Shown here in pieces: positions 51,038 to 59,827 of a stretch of DNA of 64,000 bases. A program made the position numbers and the translations under genes. The stretch is taken from NCBI RefSeq assembly GCF_026015295.1, contig NZ_JAPDUW010000001.1, forward strand, positions 496,001 to 560,000, written 5' to 3'. The notes under the pieces were generated by a model that saw nothing but the letters and a program-made list of their open reading frames with translations, was not told where the DNA came from and did not search any database. Position 1 is the stretch's first letter. Every line of letters begins with the position of its first letter. The DNA is from Segatella copri (GTDB lineage Bacteria; Bacteroidota; Bacteroidia; Bacteroidales; Bacteroidaceae).

Positions 51038-52318
51038 TTATCTATAATTTGTAAATAATGCATTTTCCAGCGAGAAGTCTTCCTGACTTCTCGCCATTTT
51101 GTTTCTTATCCTCTTCATTTTTATCCAGCCTGCATATACTAATCCCAGGGCGGCATAGATGATGAAAAGGATAGGGAGGGGAAGGTGGATTCCATCGATA
51201 CTGGCACCGGGAGCCAGGGAGGTGAGATGGAAGGCGGTGTTGGCAAAATGAGTGATGACTACCAATGCCTTTGCCACCCAGGTTATCAGCCAGGAGAAAA
51301 GAGAGACTGTTGGCGACAGGAGTAGGAAAGGGCTCATCAGCATCAGCATGCAACAGAGATAAAGAATGCCCATGGCTGCTGGAATTGCAATGAAAGTAGT
51401 AAGAAGGGAATAGCACGAGATGCGCCCGAAATAGTAAGTGATGAGAGGAAGAGTTCCTATCTGTGCTGCTGCCGATACGCAGAGCATCCCCCAGATCCAT
51501 TGGGATAAGCGATGGGTAGGGTGATAAAGTGAACAGAGCAACGGAAGGAATACGATGATGGAACCTACTGCCGCAAACGACATTTGGAAACTGAGGTCGA
51601 AGAGATAGAGCGGATTACACAATAGCATGATGGTAAAAGCGATGGATAGCGAACGGAGCGAATCCTTGTTTCGCCGGGTCATGGTAACAAATCCATAAAC
51701 ACTCAGCATGGTGGCTGAACGAACGGCACTCGCTGGCATGCCTATGAACAGGACATACATCCAGATGGCTACAAGCGCTGAGAGTATAACGAAGATGTGG
51801 CGGCGATTGCCTCCCAGTAACATGATAAGCAGTTGGAAGATGATGCTGATATGCAGTCCGCTTACGGCTAATACATGGCTTGCTCCAGCTACGGAATAAA
51901 CCTCTTTCGTGTCCTTGTCCAGTGCCGTCTTATCGCCCATTGCCATTGCAGCAATGACCCCAAAGTCTTCATTCTCAATACCTAATCCCTTCAGCTTCTG
52001 TTCTATTTCCGCTCTCCGTTCTTGCGCTGTTGTCAGAAACCGGTCCTGTTCCGACAGTTCATCCATCGTAAAATAGGTAACAGGCTTTCGGTTGCGGCAT
52101 TCTTGATAGGAAGTGAGAAGACCACCCAAAAGAAACAGACAGATATAAAAAAAAATGCATTGACTTTGTATCCATTTCCGCAGGACAATAGCCATGCTTG
52201 TCATGACCAGCAGGAGAATGAGCCATAGGGTCGGGTTCATCTGGTCATAGCCATATCTGGTCATGATGATACCCGTGCTCAGTATGATGCTCATTCTGAT
52301 ATTCATGTGCAAAGTCAT
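51038..52318 (-). CDS. ComEC/Rec2-type membrane protein, short form
   Basis: 426 residues from MTLHMNIRMSIILS. It carries the ComEC competence domain, recognisable by GASHVLAVSGLHISIIFQLL and ~8 membrane helices (FIGMPASAVRSATMLSVYGF). Full-length Bacteroidota ComEC proteins are about 650-700 residues with an N-terminal OB-fold (DUF4131); here only a few N-terminal helices precede the competence domain and no metallo-beta-lactamase domain follows. It may form the DNA-uptake channel or be a minimal paralogue. The start at 52318 is chosen because the ATG at 52342 overlaps the promoter box. Confidence 0.85.
   Translation of the reverse strand: MTLHMNIRMSIILSTGIIMTRYGYDQMNPTLWLILLLVMTSMAIVLRKWIQSQCIFFYICLFLLGGLLTSYQECRNRKPVTYFTMDELSEQDRFLTTAQERRAEIEQKLKGLGIENEDFGVIAAMAMGDKTALDKDTKEVYSVAGASHVLAVSGLHISIIFQLLIMLLGGNRRHIFVILSALVAIWMYVLFIGMPASAVRSATMLSVYGFVTMTRRNKDSLRSLSIAFTIMLLCNPLYLFDLSFQMSFAAVGSIIVFLPLLCSLYHPTHRLSQWIWGMLCVSAAAQIGTLPLITYYFGRISCYSLLTTFIAIPAAMGILYLCCMLMLMSPFLLLSPTVSLFSWLITWVAKALVVITHFANTAFHLTSLAPGASIDGIHLPLPILFIIYAALGLVYAGWIKMKRIRNKMARSQEDFSLENALFTNYR
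51070..51094 (-). other. Hairpin inside the 3' end of the comEC-type gene
   Basis: GCGAGAAGTC and GACTTCTCGC form a perfect 10-base stem within the codons for ARSQEDFSL. It may act as terminator overlapping the coding end. Confidence 0.45.
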
Positions 52319-52331
52319 CTTATGTTGAGCG

Positions 52332-52401
52332 CAAAGATACATTAAAATTCTGAAAATCGACTATTTTTTCTTGCATATTTTACATCTTTTTATTACCTTT
52401 G
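52332..52401. promoter_or_regulatory. Divergent promoter boxes, comEC-type and PurF-like genes
   Basis: Minus strand TATCTTTG at 52339-52332, plus strand TACCTTTG at 52394-52401. Leaders are about 14 and 39 bases. Confidence 0.65.
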
Positions 52402-52440
52402 CACCCAATATTACAAACAATAACATAGAATTATACTCTT

Positions 52441-53880
52441 ATGGGAGGTATTTTCGGAACTATTTCCAAGAAAAGTTGTGTCGCAGACTTGTTCTACGGC
52501 ACCGATTACAACTCACATCTCGGCACACGTCGAGGCGGTTTGGCAACCTATAGTAGTGAGAAAGGCTTTGTGCGCTCAATTCACAACCTCGAAAGTTCTT
52601 ATTTCAGAACGAAGTTTGAACCTACACTCAACAAGTTTGAGGGAGCGACTTCTGGTATCGGCGTAATCAGCGATACGGATGCGCAGCCATTAATCATGAA
52701 CTCACATCTTGGCCGATTCGCTATTTGTACTGTAGCTAAGATTGTAAACAAGGATGAACTGACCCAGCACCTGCTAGACAAGAACATGCACTTTGCAGAG
52801 ATGTCTTCAGGCAGCACCAACCCAACCGAGTTGGTTGCATTACTCATTATTCAGGGCAAGACATTCCGCGAAGGTATCGAGAATGTATTCCACCACATCA
52901 AGGGCTCCTGTACCATGATGATTCTTACCGAGGATGGTATCATCTGTGCCCGCGACAGTTGGGGACGTACACCTATTATTATAGGTAAGAAAGAAGGTGC
53001 CTTTGCTGCTTCCAGCGAGACCACCTCGTTCCCTAACCTCGATTATGAAACAGAATATGAGCTGGGTCCGGGCGAAATCGTCAAGATTACTGCCGACAAG
53101 ATGGAGCAGCTTCGTCCTGCCAACAAGAAGATGCAGGTTTGTTCTTTCCTCTGGGTTTACTATGGTTTCCCTACATCTACCTATGAGGGCAAGAATGTAG
53201 AGGAGGCTCGTTTTACCAACGGTTTCAATCTCGCCAAGAGTGATGATGTTGAGGTAGACTGCTGCAGCGGTATTCCGGATTCTGGTACTGGTATGGCGAT
53301 GGGATATGCTGCCGGCAAGGGTGTGCCTTATCAGCGTTGTATTGCCAAATATACTCCTACATGGCCTCGTAGCTTTACTCCAAGCAACCAGAGCATGCGT
53401 TCATTGGTAGCCAAGATGAAGCTGATTCCTAACAAGGCGATGCTCAAGGGCAAGCGTGTGTTGTTCTGTGATGACAGTATCGTTCGCGGTACCCAGCTTC
53501 GCGACAACGTGAAGGTGCTTTTCGACCAGGCAGGCTTGAAGGAGTGCCATATGCGTATTGCATGTCCTCCATTGGTATATGGTTGTCCGTTCATCAACTT
53601 CACTTCTTCAAAGAGTGATATGGAGCTGATTACCCGTCGCATCATCGAGAAGTTTGAGGGCGATGCCAACAAGAATCTTGAGAAATACGCTACCACCGGT
53701 TCTCCTGAGTATCAGAAGATGGTAGATGAGATTGCTAACCAGTTGGGCTTGACTACATTGAAGTTCAATACCATCGAGCAGCTTGTTGAGGCTATCGGTC
53801 TTCCAAAGTGCCAGGTATGTACCCACTGCTTCGATGGCAGCAGCGCATATACTCTTGATGAGTTTGCTGATGAAGACTAA
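52441..53880 (+). CDS. Amidophosphoribosyltransferase-like protein lacking Cys2
   Basis: 479 residues of PurF architecture: N-terminal Ntn glutaminase-like domain (HLGTRRGGLATYS, ARDSWGRTPIIIG) and C-terminal PRTase domain with the PRPP loop VLFCDDSIVRGTQLRD. Real PurF starts MCGI, where Cys2 becomes the catalytic nucleophile; this protein starts MGGIFGTISKKSC, with Gly at position 2. It should not hydrolyse glutamine, so it may use ammonia or have another role. The start is secure because MGGIFG aligns with the PurF N-terminus and no upstream extension exists. Confidence 0.88.
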   Translation: MGGIFGTISKKSCVADLFYGTDYNSHLGTRRGGLATYSSEKGFVRSIHNLESSYFRTKFEPTLNKFEGATSGIGVISDTDAQPLIMNSHLGRFAICTVAKIVNKDELTQHLLDKNMHFAEMSSGSTNPTELVALLIIQGKTFREGIENVFHHIKGSCTMMILTEDGIICARDSWGRTPIIIGKKEGAFAASSETTSFPNLDYETEYELGPGEIVKITADKMEQLRPANKKMQVCSFLWVYYGFPTSTYEGKNVEEARFTNGFNLAKSDDVEVDCCSGIPDSGTGMAMGYAAGKGVPYQRCIAKYTPTWPRSFTPSNQSMRSLVAKMKLIPNKAMLKGKRVLFCDDSIVRGTQLRDNVKVLFDQAGLKECHMRIACPPLVYGCPFINFTSSKSDMELITRRIIEKFEGDANKNLEKYATTGSPEYQKMVDEIANQLGLTTLKFNTIEQLVEAIGLPKCQVCTHCFDGSSAYTLDEFADED

Positions 53881-53913
53881 ATCATCTTTTTGCGAGATAG
53901 ATAAATATGTAAG

Positions 53914-53952
53914 TGGCGAAATGAGTAGGCTGACAGTCTGCTGGTTTCGCCA
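53914..53952 (+). terminator. Hairpin after the PurF-like gene
   Basis: TGGCGAAA (53914-53921) pairs with TTTCGCCA (53945-53952), with a further internal palindrome (CTGACAGTC). A strong U-tract is absent. Confidence 0.5.
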
Positions 53953-54023
53953 TTCTTCGTTTGTTCTCTTCTGGATAAGCAAATACTTTGTGATACATTT
54001 TTGTGTTAAAATATCGAATATTC

Positions 54024-54054
54024 TTTGAATTATCAGATAATTACCGTATTTTTG
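54024..54054 (+). promoter_or_regulatory. Promoter of the toxin-antitoxin pair
   Basis: TTTG (54024-54027) and TATTTTTG (54047-54054), 19-base spacer, 27 bases before the antitoxin ATG. Confidence 0.75.
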
Positions 54055-54080
54055 CAGAAAGGTTTAAAATAGAGTTGTTT

Positions 54081-54371
54081 ATGAAAATATCAGATTATAG
54101 CAATATAACATCGACTCCTGTTTGGAATGAAGTGAAAAACTGGAGTGACGATGACAAGAATGAGCTTATTACATTGCTTTATACAACAATGGATAAGGTA
54201 AATCCTTATGTCGTTCCTGAGCCTGATGAGATAGATGCTTTTGTGAACGAGATTCCTCGTGAAGCCTTGGCAGCTAGTGTGGAGATGGCATTAAAGGATT
54301 ATGAAAATGGTAATACCATTTCCCATTCAGAATTAATGAGTCGTATAAAAGCGGAACGAGGATGGAAATAG
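54081..54371 (+). CDS. Antitoxin of a RelE/ParE pair
   Basis: 96 residues from MKISDYSNITSTPVWNEVKN. Charged and helical, ending SHSELMSRIKAERGWK, the segment type that wraps a ParE/RelE toxin. The start at 54081 is used because the longer frame from 54003 runs through the promoter. Its end overlaps the toxin start by 10 bases, typical of coupled toxin-antitoxin genes. It presumably represses its own promoter with the toxin. Confidence 0.8.
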   Translation: MKISDYSNITSTPVWNEVKNWSDDDKNELITLLYTTMDKVNPYVVPEPDEIDAFVNEIPREALAASVEMALKDYENGNTISHSELMSRIKAERGWK

Positions 54372-54691
54372 AATGGTCATTGCTTGCTTCAAGACAATTG
54401 AACGATGTTTTAGATTTTGTAGAAACAGAATATGGTTCTATAACAGCAAGAAAAGTGTTTGATAAGTTCGATGCTAATGTTAATAGTTTACTGAGAAATC
54501 CAAATCGTGGCATATTAGATTCTGATTTGTCAGATACTCAATTTACTGTTAGACATTTGCAGCTATTCCCTAATGTGCTCTATTATGTAGTGAAAGGTGA
54601 TTCCATAATAATTTCAGCCGTAATGCATTATAAGCAGTCTCCTCAAACTGTGTATAAAACAGTTATGCGATCATTAGAAAGGTATAGATAG
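54362..54691 (+). CDS. RelE/ParE-family toxin
   Basis: 109 residues (MEIEWSLLASRQLNDVLDFV). The family fold is indicated by the N-terminal A-x-x-L-xx-hxxFhx pattern, the RNPNRG segment and the late strand pair FPNVLYYVVKGDSIIISAVM followed by a basic end. RelE members cut mRNA on the ribosome and ParE members block gyrase; the sequence does not decide between them. Both genes of the pair look intact. Confidence 0.85.
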   Translation: MEIEWSLLASRQLNDVLDFVETEYGSITARKVFDKFDANVNSLLRNPNRGILDSDLSDTQFTVRHLQLFPNVLYYVVKGDSIIISAVMHYKQSPQTVYKTVMRSLERYR

Positions 54692-54770
54692 AGCTGAGGG
54701 TGTATTCTTATTAGAGAAAGCTCATGTAAAATCAACTATGTGTGGCTGAGCCACAGAAAGGAGAATAATA

Positions 54771-55028
54771 ATGAATACAGAAAGCAAGGCTGTATTTGTG
54801 TCATTCTGCATAGAACAATATGCTAAGGCAAAGAATATGTCTACAGAAGATGTAGTGAATTTGTTTGAACAGTATGGCATAGCTGAGCATTTTAGAAATC
54901 ATACAGTAATGAGTGCAAAAATAACACAAGACAATCTTTATATGTTGTTGCCATTGAAGATTGGATGGCTTGCTCCTTGGCTCTCGGAAGGGTATAAGTC
55001 TTACAGATGCCATCAATCGTATATATGA
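54771..55028 (+). pseudogene. DUF3791 fragment fused to foreign sequence
   Basis: The first ~42 residues (NTESKAVFVSFCIEQYAKAK, DVVNLFEQYGIAEHF) match the start of DUF3791 proteins. After that the frame runs into unrelated sequence (LYMLLPLKIGWLAPWLSEGY), the out-of-frame lead-in of the following AlbA_2 remnant. The gene is therefore cut at about residue 43. DUF3791 genes are usually found in small toxin-like operons. Confidence 0.65.
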
Positions 55029-55500
55029 CGAAGACATCAATGTCACGTTTATGAATAATGACAAGGCACAGGAATTTGTCATCACGGTTTGGAGAGAAGA
55101 AAGTAACGAAGTTGGTAACGAAGTCCATGATAAAAGTAACCAAGTCGAAGACTTAGATACTGGACTTAGACACTCTAACACCGACTTAGACACCGGACTT
55201 AGACACTCTGACACCAACTTAGACACCGGACTTAGACACTCTGACACCGACTTAGACACTCAACTTAGACACTCTGACACTCCAAAAGTGTCATTGTCTA
55301 ACAAGCAAAGGGACATAGTAAATTTCTGTTCAGTTCCTCGAACCACCAAAGAGATACTTGACAGAATTGGTGTCAGTATGCATTCCAAGAACCGTGAGCG
55401 TTACATCACCTCCCTTGTTGCAGCAGGATATTTGCAGATGACTAATCCGGATAATCCTACGGCAAGTAATCAAAAATACAAGAAAGTAAACAAAAGATAA
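54961..55500 (+). pseudogene. 3' part of a second AlbA_2-type gene with repeat linker
   Basis: From about 55026 the frame matches the intact homologue: DEDINVTFMNNDKAQEFVIT, then a repeat linker and the winged helix (TKEILDRIGVSMHSKNRERY). AlbA_2 and ATP-binding domains are missing, so the gene has been truncated from the left, probably by the event that brought in the DUF3791 fragment. The linker differs from copy 1: units of LDTGLRHS(N/D)T occur four times. It could still be translated from an internal ATG as a DNA-binding stub. Confidence 0.75.
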
Positions 55501-55507
55501 GAAGCGT

Positions 55508-56696
55508 ATGGATTCATTATTTCTACTTCAGTTTGCATGTTTTATATTCATGCTCATCAATGCCTTCTTCGTGGCACTCTCTCATCTGCATGTAAGATGG
55601 GAGAACAAGCGGTATGAGCGTTCTCGATGGATGATCGTTGCTGCCCTGATAGGACTGGCGATACAATATGTGCTGCAGATGGGGTTCGGCTTCCGTGCTA
55701 TGCACGATAATTTAGGGGCGGTCATCAACATCCTCCTCTATACCCCCTGCTTCTCGCTCATCTCCATAGGAATCTACAACATAGAAACCACCCGTGCTAA
55801 CCTCAGAAAGATGATACTGATGTGTAGTGGCATTTATGCTGCCATCATTGTGGTCTTTTGCGTGGGTATCAGTCTTCATCATAGCCTGTATATCAGAGAA
55901 GGACTTTATCTGATGCTGACTCTGTTTTGCGTAAGTGTTTTCTATTGCATATACATGATTATTCAGGAGATGATTAGGCGTAAAAATATGTTGGAGACAA
56001 TGGCGGCAACGGACTTGTTGCCTTACGTAAGATATTCGCGTGCAAGTGTAATCATTCTATGGCTCGCAATTCTCGCTATGCCAGTTGCCATCTTTTCTAC
56101 TACCTTATTATATATAGTAGGTCCAGCCGTATTGCTTGCCTTGCTGTTCTTCAATCTTACGTTTATCGCTCTCGGCAGCAGTTATATCCCTACCGAAGAA
56201 CTCTTGGATAAAGAAGTGGAAAACTATGCCTTAGTGGGAACAAAATATAGATATGGGGGGGGCACTTTCTGCTAAACAGCAGACCTCTGCTGATAGTAGA
56301 ACAGAATCTTTACAACCACTTTCCGATGAGCGCAGAGATTTCATCCAGAAAAGTCTTGATGCATGGTGTGCGAATTTAGGATATAAGGACAGTACTGTGA
56401 ATATGCTTACCCTCTCTCGCACACTTTGTATCTCCAAGGATGAGTTATCTGTATTCTTCGACCAGTATCTGAAAACTACATTCAGAATATGGCTTGGTGA
56501 TATACGTTTCAATGCGGCAAAGAAGATGATGTTGGAATTTCCAGACTATAGTAATGACATTATTTCTGCCGAGTGTGGCTTCTCTGCCCGTACCTATCTG
56601 TACCGGATATTCAAGTCAAAGGAAGGTTGTACGCCTACCGAATGGCGAGAAGAACAAGTTGCAAATGCAGCCCCAGATGATAAAAAACAGGATTAA
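55508..56696 (+). CDS. Membrane-anchored AraC-type regulator, split by a G8 tract (phase OFF)
   Basis: Paralogue of the regulator at 24589. The membrane half (MDSLFLLQFACFIFMLINAF, about seven helices) runs to 56254. Eight G at 56255-56262 then shift the frame, giving a stop at 56275 (255 residues, no DNA-binding part). The HTH half stays open in the other frame from 56253 to 56696 (VNMLTLSRTLCISKDELSVF, ISAECGFSARTYLYRIFKSK). With seven G the two join as YGGALSAKQQTSAD, a 395-residue protein. It probably activates the fimbrial operon downstream. Confidence 0.82.
56255..56262 (+). repeat. G8 homopolymer between membrane and HTH halves of the regulator
   Basis: Eight G preceded by TAT and followed by CAC. 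Seven G restores the frame. Same length and same preceding TAT codon as the tract at 26221-26228. Confidence 0.8.
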
Positions 56697-56754
56697 CCAT
56701 TTTTCAATAAACACCAGAAAAACGCATAATAAAAGGGAATAAATCGTTAAAATG

Positions 56755-56852
56755 GGTGTCTACTTCCTACGAAGTAGACACCTAAAACATAGGAAGTAGA
56801 CACATTGACAGGGGAATGCGCCACCTTTTTTTGATGAAAAACACTATCTTTG
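56755..56852 (+). promoter_or_regulatory. Operator array and promoter of the fimbrial unit
   Basis: Sites related to AAGTAGACACCT: one inverted (GGTGTCTACTT, 56755-56765), one exact direct copy (56772-56783), one with a single change (56794-56805) and one degenerate (56815-56826, 8 of 12). Direct copies start 22 and 21 bases apart, then 18 bases lead to TATCTTTG (56845-56852), four bases before the ATG. Geometry is the same as at 25749-25849. Confidence 0.8.
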
Positions 56853-56856
56853 TGCC

Positions 56857-57102
56857 ATGAAAGAAATAATAGAAACAATGCCAAGGATTGAATTAGCCCT
56901 GATCATCATCGGGGTGTTTGTACTCATATTAGGTATTATCTTGGGATATGCCATGATACATGAGTACAGGATGTATCTTGAGAATCATTGGAAGGCTCGC
57001 TATAGCTTTCGTGACTTCATCAAGAGAGAACGCTTTTATATCTATTTGCTGTTGGCATCCATATTTATCTTCTTAACAAACCTCTTGTATTTCCTGGAGT
57101 GA
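56857..57102 (+). CDS. Small membrane protein, paralogue of 25854
   Basis: 81 residues: two hydrophobic segments (LALIIIGVFVLILGIILGYA and FYIYLLLASIFIFLTNLLYF) around the conserved core NHWKARYSFRDFIKRERFY. It opens MKEIIET, matching MENIIET in the paralogue, which supports the ATG directly after the promoter and a leaderless transcript. Function unknown; the shared position between operator and surface genes suggests a role in their expression or export. Confidence 0.75.
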   Translation: MKEIIETMPRIELALIIIGVFVLILGIILGYAMIHEYRMYLENHWKARYSFRDFIKRERFYIYLLLASIFIFLTNLLYFLE

Positions 57103-57189
57103 CTTTCGGATAGAATGGATGAATTAGCTTTATGATGGATACCTGTCTTGTAATTGGAGACAGATCCTTACCTTTACGATAAAAAATAA

Positions 57190-57969
57190 ATGAATGATAT
57201 GGCAAATTATTTGACAACAAAAAATCGGTTACTGGTTGCAGCACTTGCTTTAATTCTTCCATTTTCTTTCGCGAAAGCAGAAGTAAGAGAAGATGGAAAG
57301 ACCGGTCAGCAAGGCTGGTATGTAGGTATTGAGGGTGGAATGCCTTTCGGTTTCTCTACTTTCTCAAGTTTCGGACACGACAAGACGCACCTCGGTTGGG
57401 CTGCTGGCTTATATGGGGGCTATCGTTTCAACTCCATATTCTCGGCTGAGTTATCTGCCAAGTATGGAGAAATGAACTTGTCTGCACAAGACTGTTGCGT
57501 AGAATGTAACTATTGGTTGGGTAGCGACGGCGTGCTCTACAAGGCAGGTGTCTTAGGCATGGATAGTTGGGAGTATGCCAATCTGAAAAGCCATGTCAGA
57601 ATGGGCAGATATGGGGCAAGAGTGAACGTTCATCTCCTTGGACTGTTCCATCAAACAGCTAACAGCCGATGGGATTTGGCTGTTTCACCTCATATATATG
57701 CAGTAACGACCAAGGCTGATATTCAGACTATAGCCGATGATGCTAAGGTGATGAAAGGTTCTACCAACTGGCATTTGGGTTATGGTGCAGACTTGCAGGT
57801 TGGTTATCAACTGACTTCATGTCTGAAATTGGGCATCTATTCCGGTCTGACTCGTCTTACTGGCGAACGTATGGACGGAATGCCTGAGCATCTGCATAAG
57901 AACAACTTTGTTTGGGAAAGTGGAGTAAGGTTGGGATTCAGCTTACCTTTCAACAATCATCAACAGTAA
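57190..57969 (+). CDS. Outer-membrane beta-barrel protein (DUF3575-like)
   Basis: 259 residues. The signal peptide (LLVAALALILPFSFAKA) is followed by alternating amphipathic strands beginning GWYVGIEGGMPFGFSTFSSF and ending WESGVRLGFSLPF, the pattern of an 8- to 10-stranded barrel. Similar proteins precede fimbrial genes in Bacteroidales and may take part in assembly or anchoring. Start could be the ATG at 57190 or at 57199 (MANYL). First exported product of the fimbrial operon. Confidence 0.75.
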   Translation: MNDMANYLTTKNRLLVAALALILPFSFAKAEVREDGKTGQQGWYVGIEGGMPFGFSTFSSFGHDKTHLGWAAGLYGGYRFNSIFSAELSAKYGEMNLSAQDCCVECNYWLGSDGVLYKAGVLGMDSWEYANLKSHVRMGRYGARVNVHLLGLFHQTANSRWDLAVSPHIYAVTTKADIQTIADDAKVMKGSTNWHLGYGADLQVGYQLTSCLKLGIYSGLTRLTGERMDGMPEHLHKNNFVWESGVRLGFSLPFNNHQQ

Positions 57970-57989
57970 CCCATAAAACAAGATAGAAA

Positions 57990-58883
57990 ATGAAAGCAAA
58001 AAGAAGATTTAATATTTGGTTATGGGTGCTGCTATGCGTCCCATGCCTGTTGGCAAGTTGCGACCATAATGTTCATTCTGATGAGGAAGAAAGTGGCTTG
58101 TCGGTATCGCTCACTTGGGCAGATGAAGCTGACCAAGGTACCGAAGTGAAGGATGTGAAGCTCTGGATATTCAATGCCGATGACGGTTCGCTTGTAGAGG
58201 AAAAACATGGTGGCAGTGCTCAGGAGTTGGCAAGCCAACGCTTCGCTCTTCCTGAAGGGCATTATCAGATATTGGCTATTACCAATCTCATAGAGCCATT
58301 CTTCACCACTGACCAGACCAGGGCTTTGACCAACTGGAACAATATCCAGATAGGCTTGACCAATCCTAAGGATGTAAGGAACAATGCCTATTTCGGAGTT
58401 GCCGATGTGAAGATAGATAACAAGGAGGGCAGCTATGTGGTGCAAAACCCTATGAAGAGCGTGCTTTCGGAACTGACCATCATCATAGAGAATGTGCCGA
58501 AAGGCACAGAGATGAGTGGCAAGGCATTAGATGCAGCCTGGTGTCTGTTCCCTACACAGAAGAATGGTGATGGAGAATACGGTTTGCCGAGCATAGAGCC
58601 AACGGAAGTAGAAATACCTACTATCCTGGCTACGGAATCAACCCTGAAATCGGAAGTCATTCGGCTGATGCCGACCATACAGGGAAGCCCCGCCTCTCAT
58701 GTTTATCTCCGCCTCGTGCTCCCTGACGAGACCTTGCAGGAGTATGACATCACCGCCCCTGCGATGAAGGTTGGAGGAAAGTATGAGTTGCGGCTCAACT
58801 ACAACCAAATGCAGCCAAAGATGAATCTGGAAGCTACCATCAACGGTTGGACGAACCTCAACAATGAAGTAGAAATCAAATAA
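57990..58883 (+). CDS. FimB/Mfa2-family fimbrial anchor lipoprotein
   Basis: 297 residues with a lipoprotein signal (WLWVLLCVPCLLASCDHN; lipobox Cys near 27). The body has the DUF1812 pattern: VKLWIFNADDGSLVEEKHG, FALPEGHYQILAITNL, and a C-terminal domain ending TINGWTNLNNEVEIK. In Porphyromonas gingivalis Mfa2 anchors the Mfa1 fimbria in the outer membrane and limits its length. It lies 20 bases after the barrel gene and 28 before the first fimbrillin. Confidence 0.9.
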   Translation: MKAKRRFNIWLWVLLCVPCLLASCDHNVHSDEEESGLSVSLTWADEADQGTEVKDVKLWIFNADDGSLVEEKHGGSAQELASQRFALPEGHYQILAITNLIEPFFTTDQTRALTNWNNIQIGLTNPKDVRNNAYFGVADVKIDNKEGSYVVQNPMKSVLSELTIIIENVPKGTEMSGKALDAAWCLFPTQKNGDGEYGLPSIEPTEVEIPTILATESTLKSEVIRLMPTIQGSPASHVYLRLVLPDETLQEYDITAPAMKVGGKYELRLNYNQMQPKMNLEATINGWTNLNNEVEIK

Positions 58884-58911
58884 TAATAATAACATTTAAA
58901 ATATTGATAAA

Positions 58912-59805
58912 ATGAAAAAGATGACGAAGTTTTTCGCCCTTGCACTCTTGGCAGGTGCAATGGTTTCATGCAGTACAGAAGACACCGCACCTTCTACCCA
59001 GAACGATAAGGTAGCCGTGCAGTTTACTGGTGGTATCAGCGTAAACACCCGTGCTGCCGGTCAAGCCTGGGCTGTTGGTGACAAGATTGGTATCTTCATG
59101 ACAGAAGCAGGCAAGACACTCTCTGCGGATGCAATCAAAGAGGGTGTTGACAATGTTTGCTATCAGTCAAATGGAAGTATAGCCTTTTCACCTGTTTCTG
59201 GTGGTAAGACTGTTTTCTTCCCGATAGATGGAGATGTGGACTTCTATTCTTACTATCCACAGGCCACTGTCAATGACTACAAGGTTGCACTTGATGTAAC
59301 AGACCAAACGAAACAAGAAACTATCGACTTCATGTATGCCAAGACAGAAGGCTGCAACAAAGCTACGCCACAGGTTGACTTGAAGTTCTTCCATAAGTTA
59401 AGCAATCTTATTTTGGATGTTCAACCAGGTAACGGTCTCACGCAAGAAGACCTTAAGAAAATGACTGTGACAGTGAAAGGCCAGAATACCAAAGCCACTT
59501 TCAATCTTGTGGATGGAACTATCTCTGGTGAAGAAACTCCTGCGGACATCACGATGAAAACTACCGAAGCTGGCAAGCTGTATGAGGCAATCCTGCTCCC
59601 TACAGAAGAAGCAAGCCGAGTGATAGAGTTTGACCTCAAGAATGGTTACGACGCTCCTTTTGTATGGACAATGCCTGTAAAACTTGAGGGTGGCAAAAGA
59701 TACCACTATACAGTAGTAAAATTGAGTCGTTCTGCCGTAGATATTTCTGGAACCATTAAGCCTTGGACAGAGGCAGGAGACAATAATGAACATATAGCAC
59801 AATAA
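58912..59805 (+). CDS. Fimbrillin family protein 1 (type V pilus subunit)
   Basis: 297-residue lipoprotein precursor: MKKMTKFFALALLAGAMVSC then STEDTAPS. The fimbrillin (Mfa-like) motifs follow: GISVNTRAAGQAWAVGDKIG with an Arg in the place where trypsin-like cleavage frees the donor strand in type V pili, then VDFYSYYPQA, and the end IKPWTEAGDNNEHI. Probably a structural or accessory subunit of the fimbria. Confidence 0.9.
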   Translation: MKKMTKFFALALLAGAMVSCSTEDTAPSTQNDKVAVQFTGGISVNTRAAGQAWAVGDKIGIFMTEAGKTLSADAIKEGVDNVCYQSNGSIAFSPVSGGKTVFFPIDGDVDFYSYYPQATVNDYKVALDVTDQTKQETIDFMYAKTEGCNKATPQVDLKFFHKLSNLILDVQPGNGLTQEDLKKMTVTVKGQNTKATFNLVDGTISGEETPADITMKTTEAGKLYEAILLPTEEASRVIEFDLKNGYDAPFVWTMPVKLEGGKRYHYTVVKLSRSAVDISGTIKPWTEAGDNNEHIAQ

Positions 59806-59827
59806 CAACACTTAAAATATAACGTTT

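Noticed and set aside
55130..55290. Regular DNA repeats resembling a CRISPR or microsatellite locus
   Set aside because: Repeats are in frame and encode the linker of an AlbA_2-type protein; no unique spacers.
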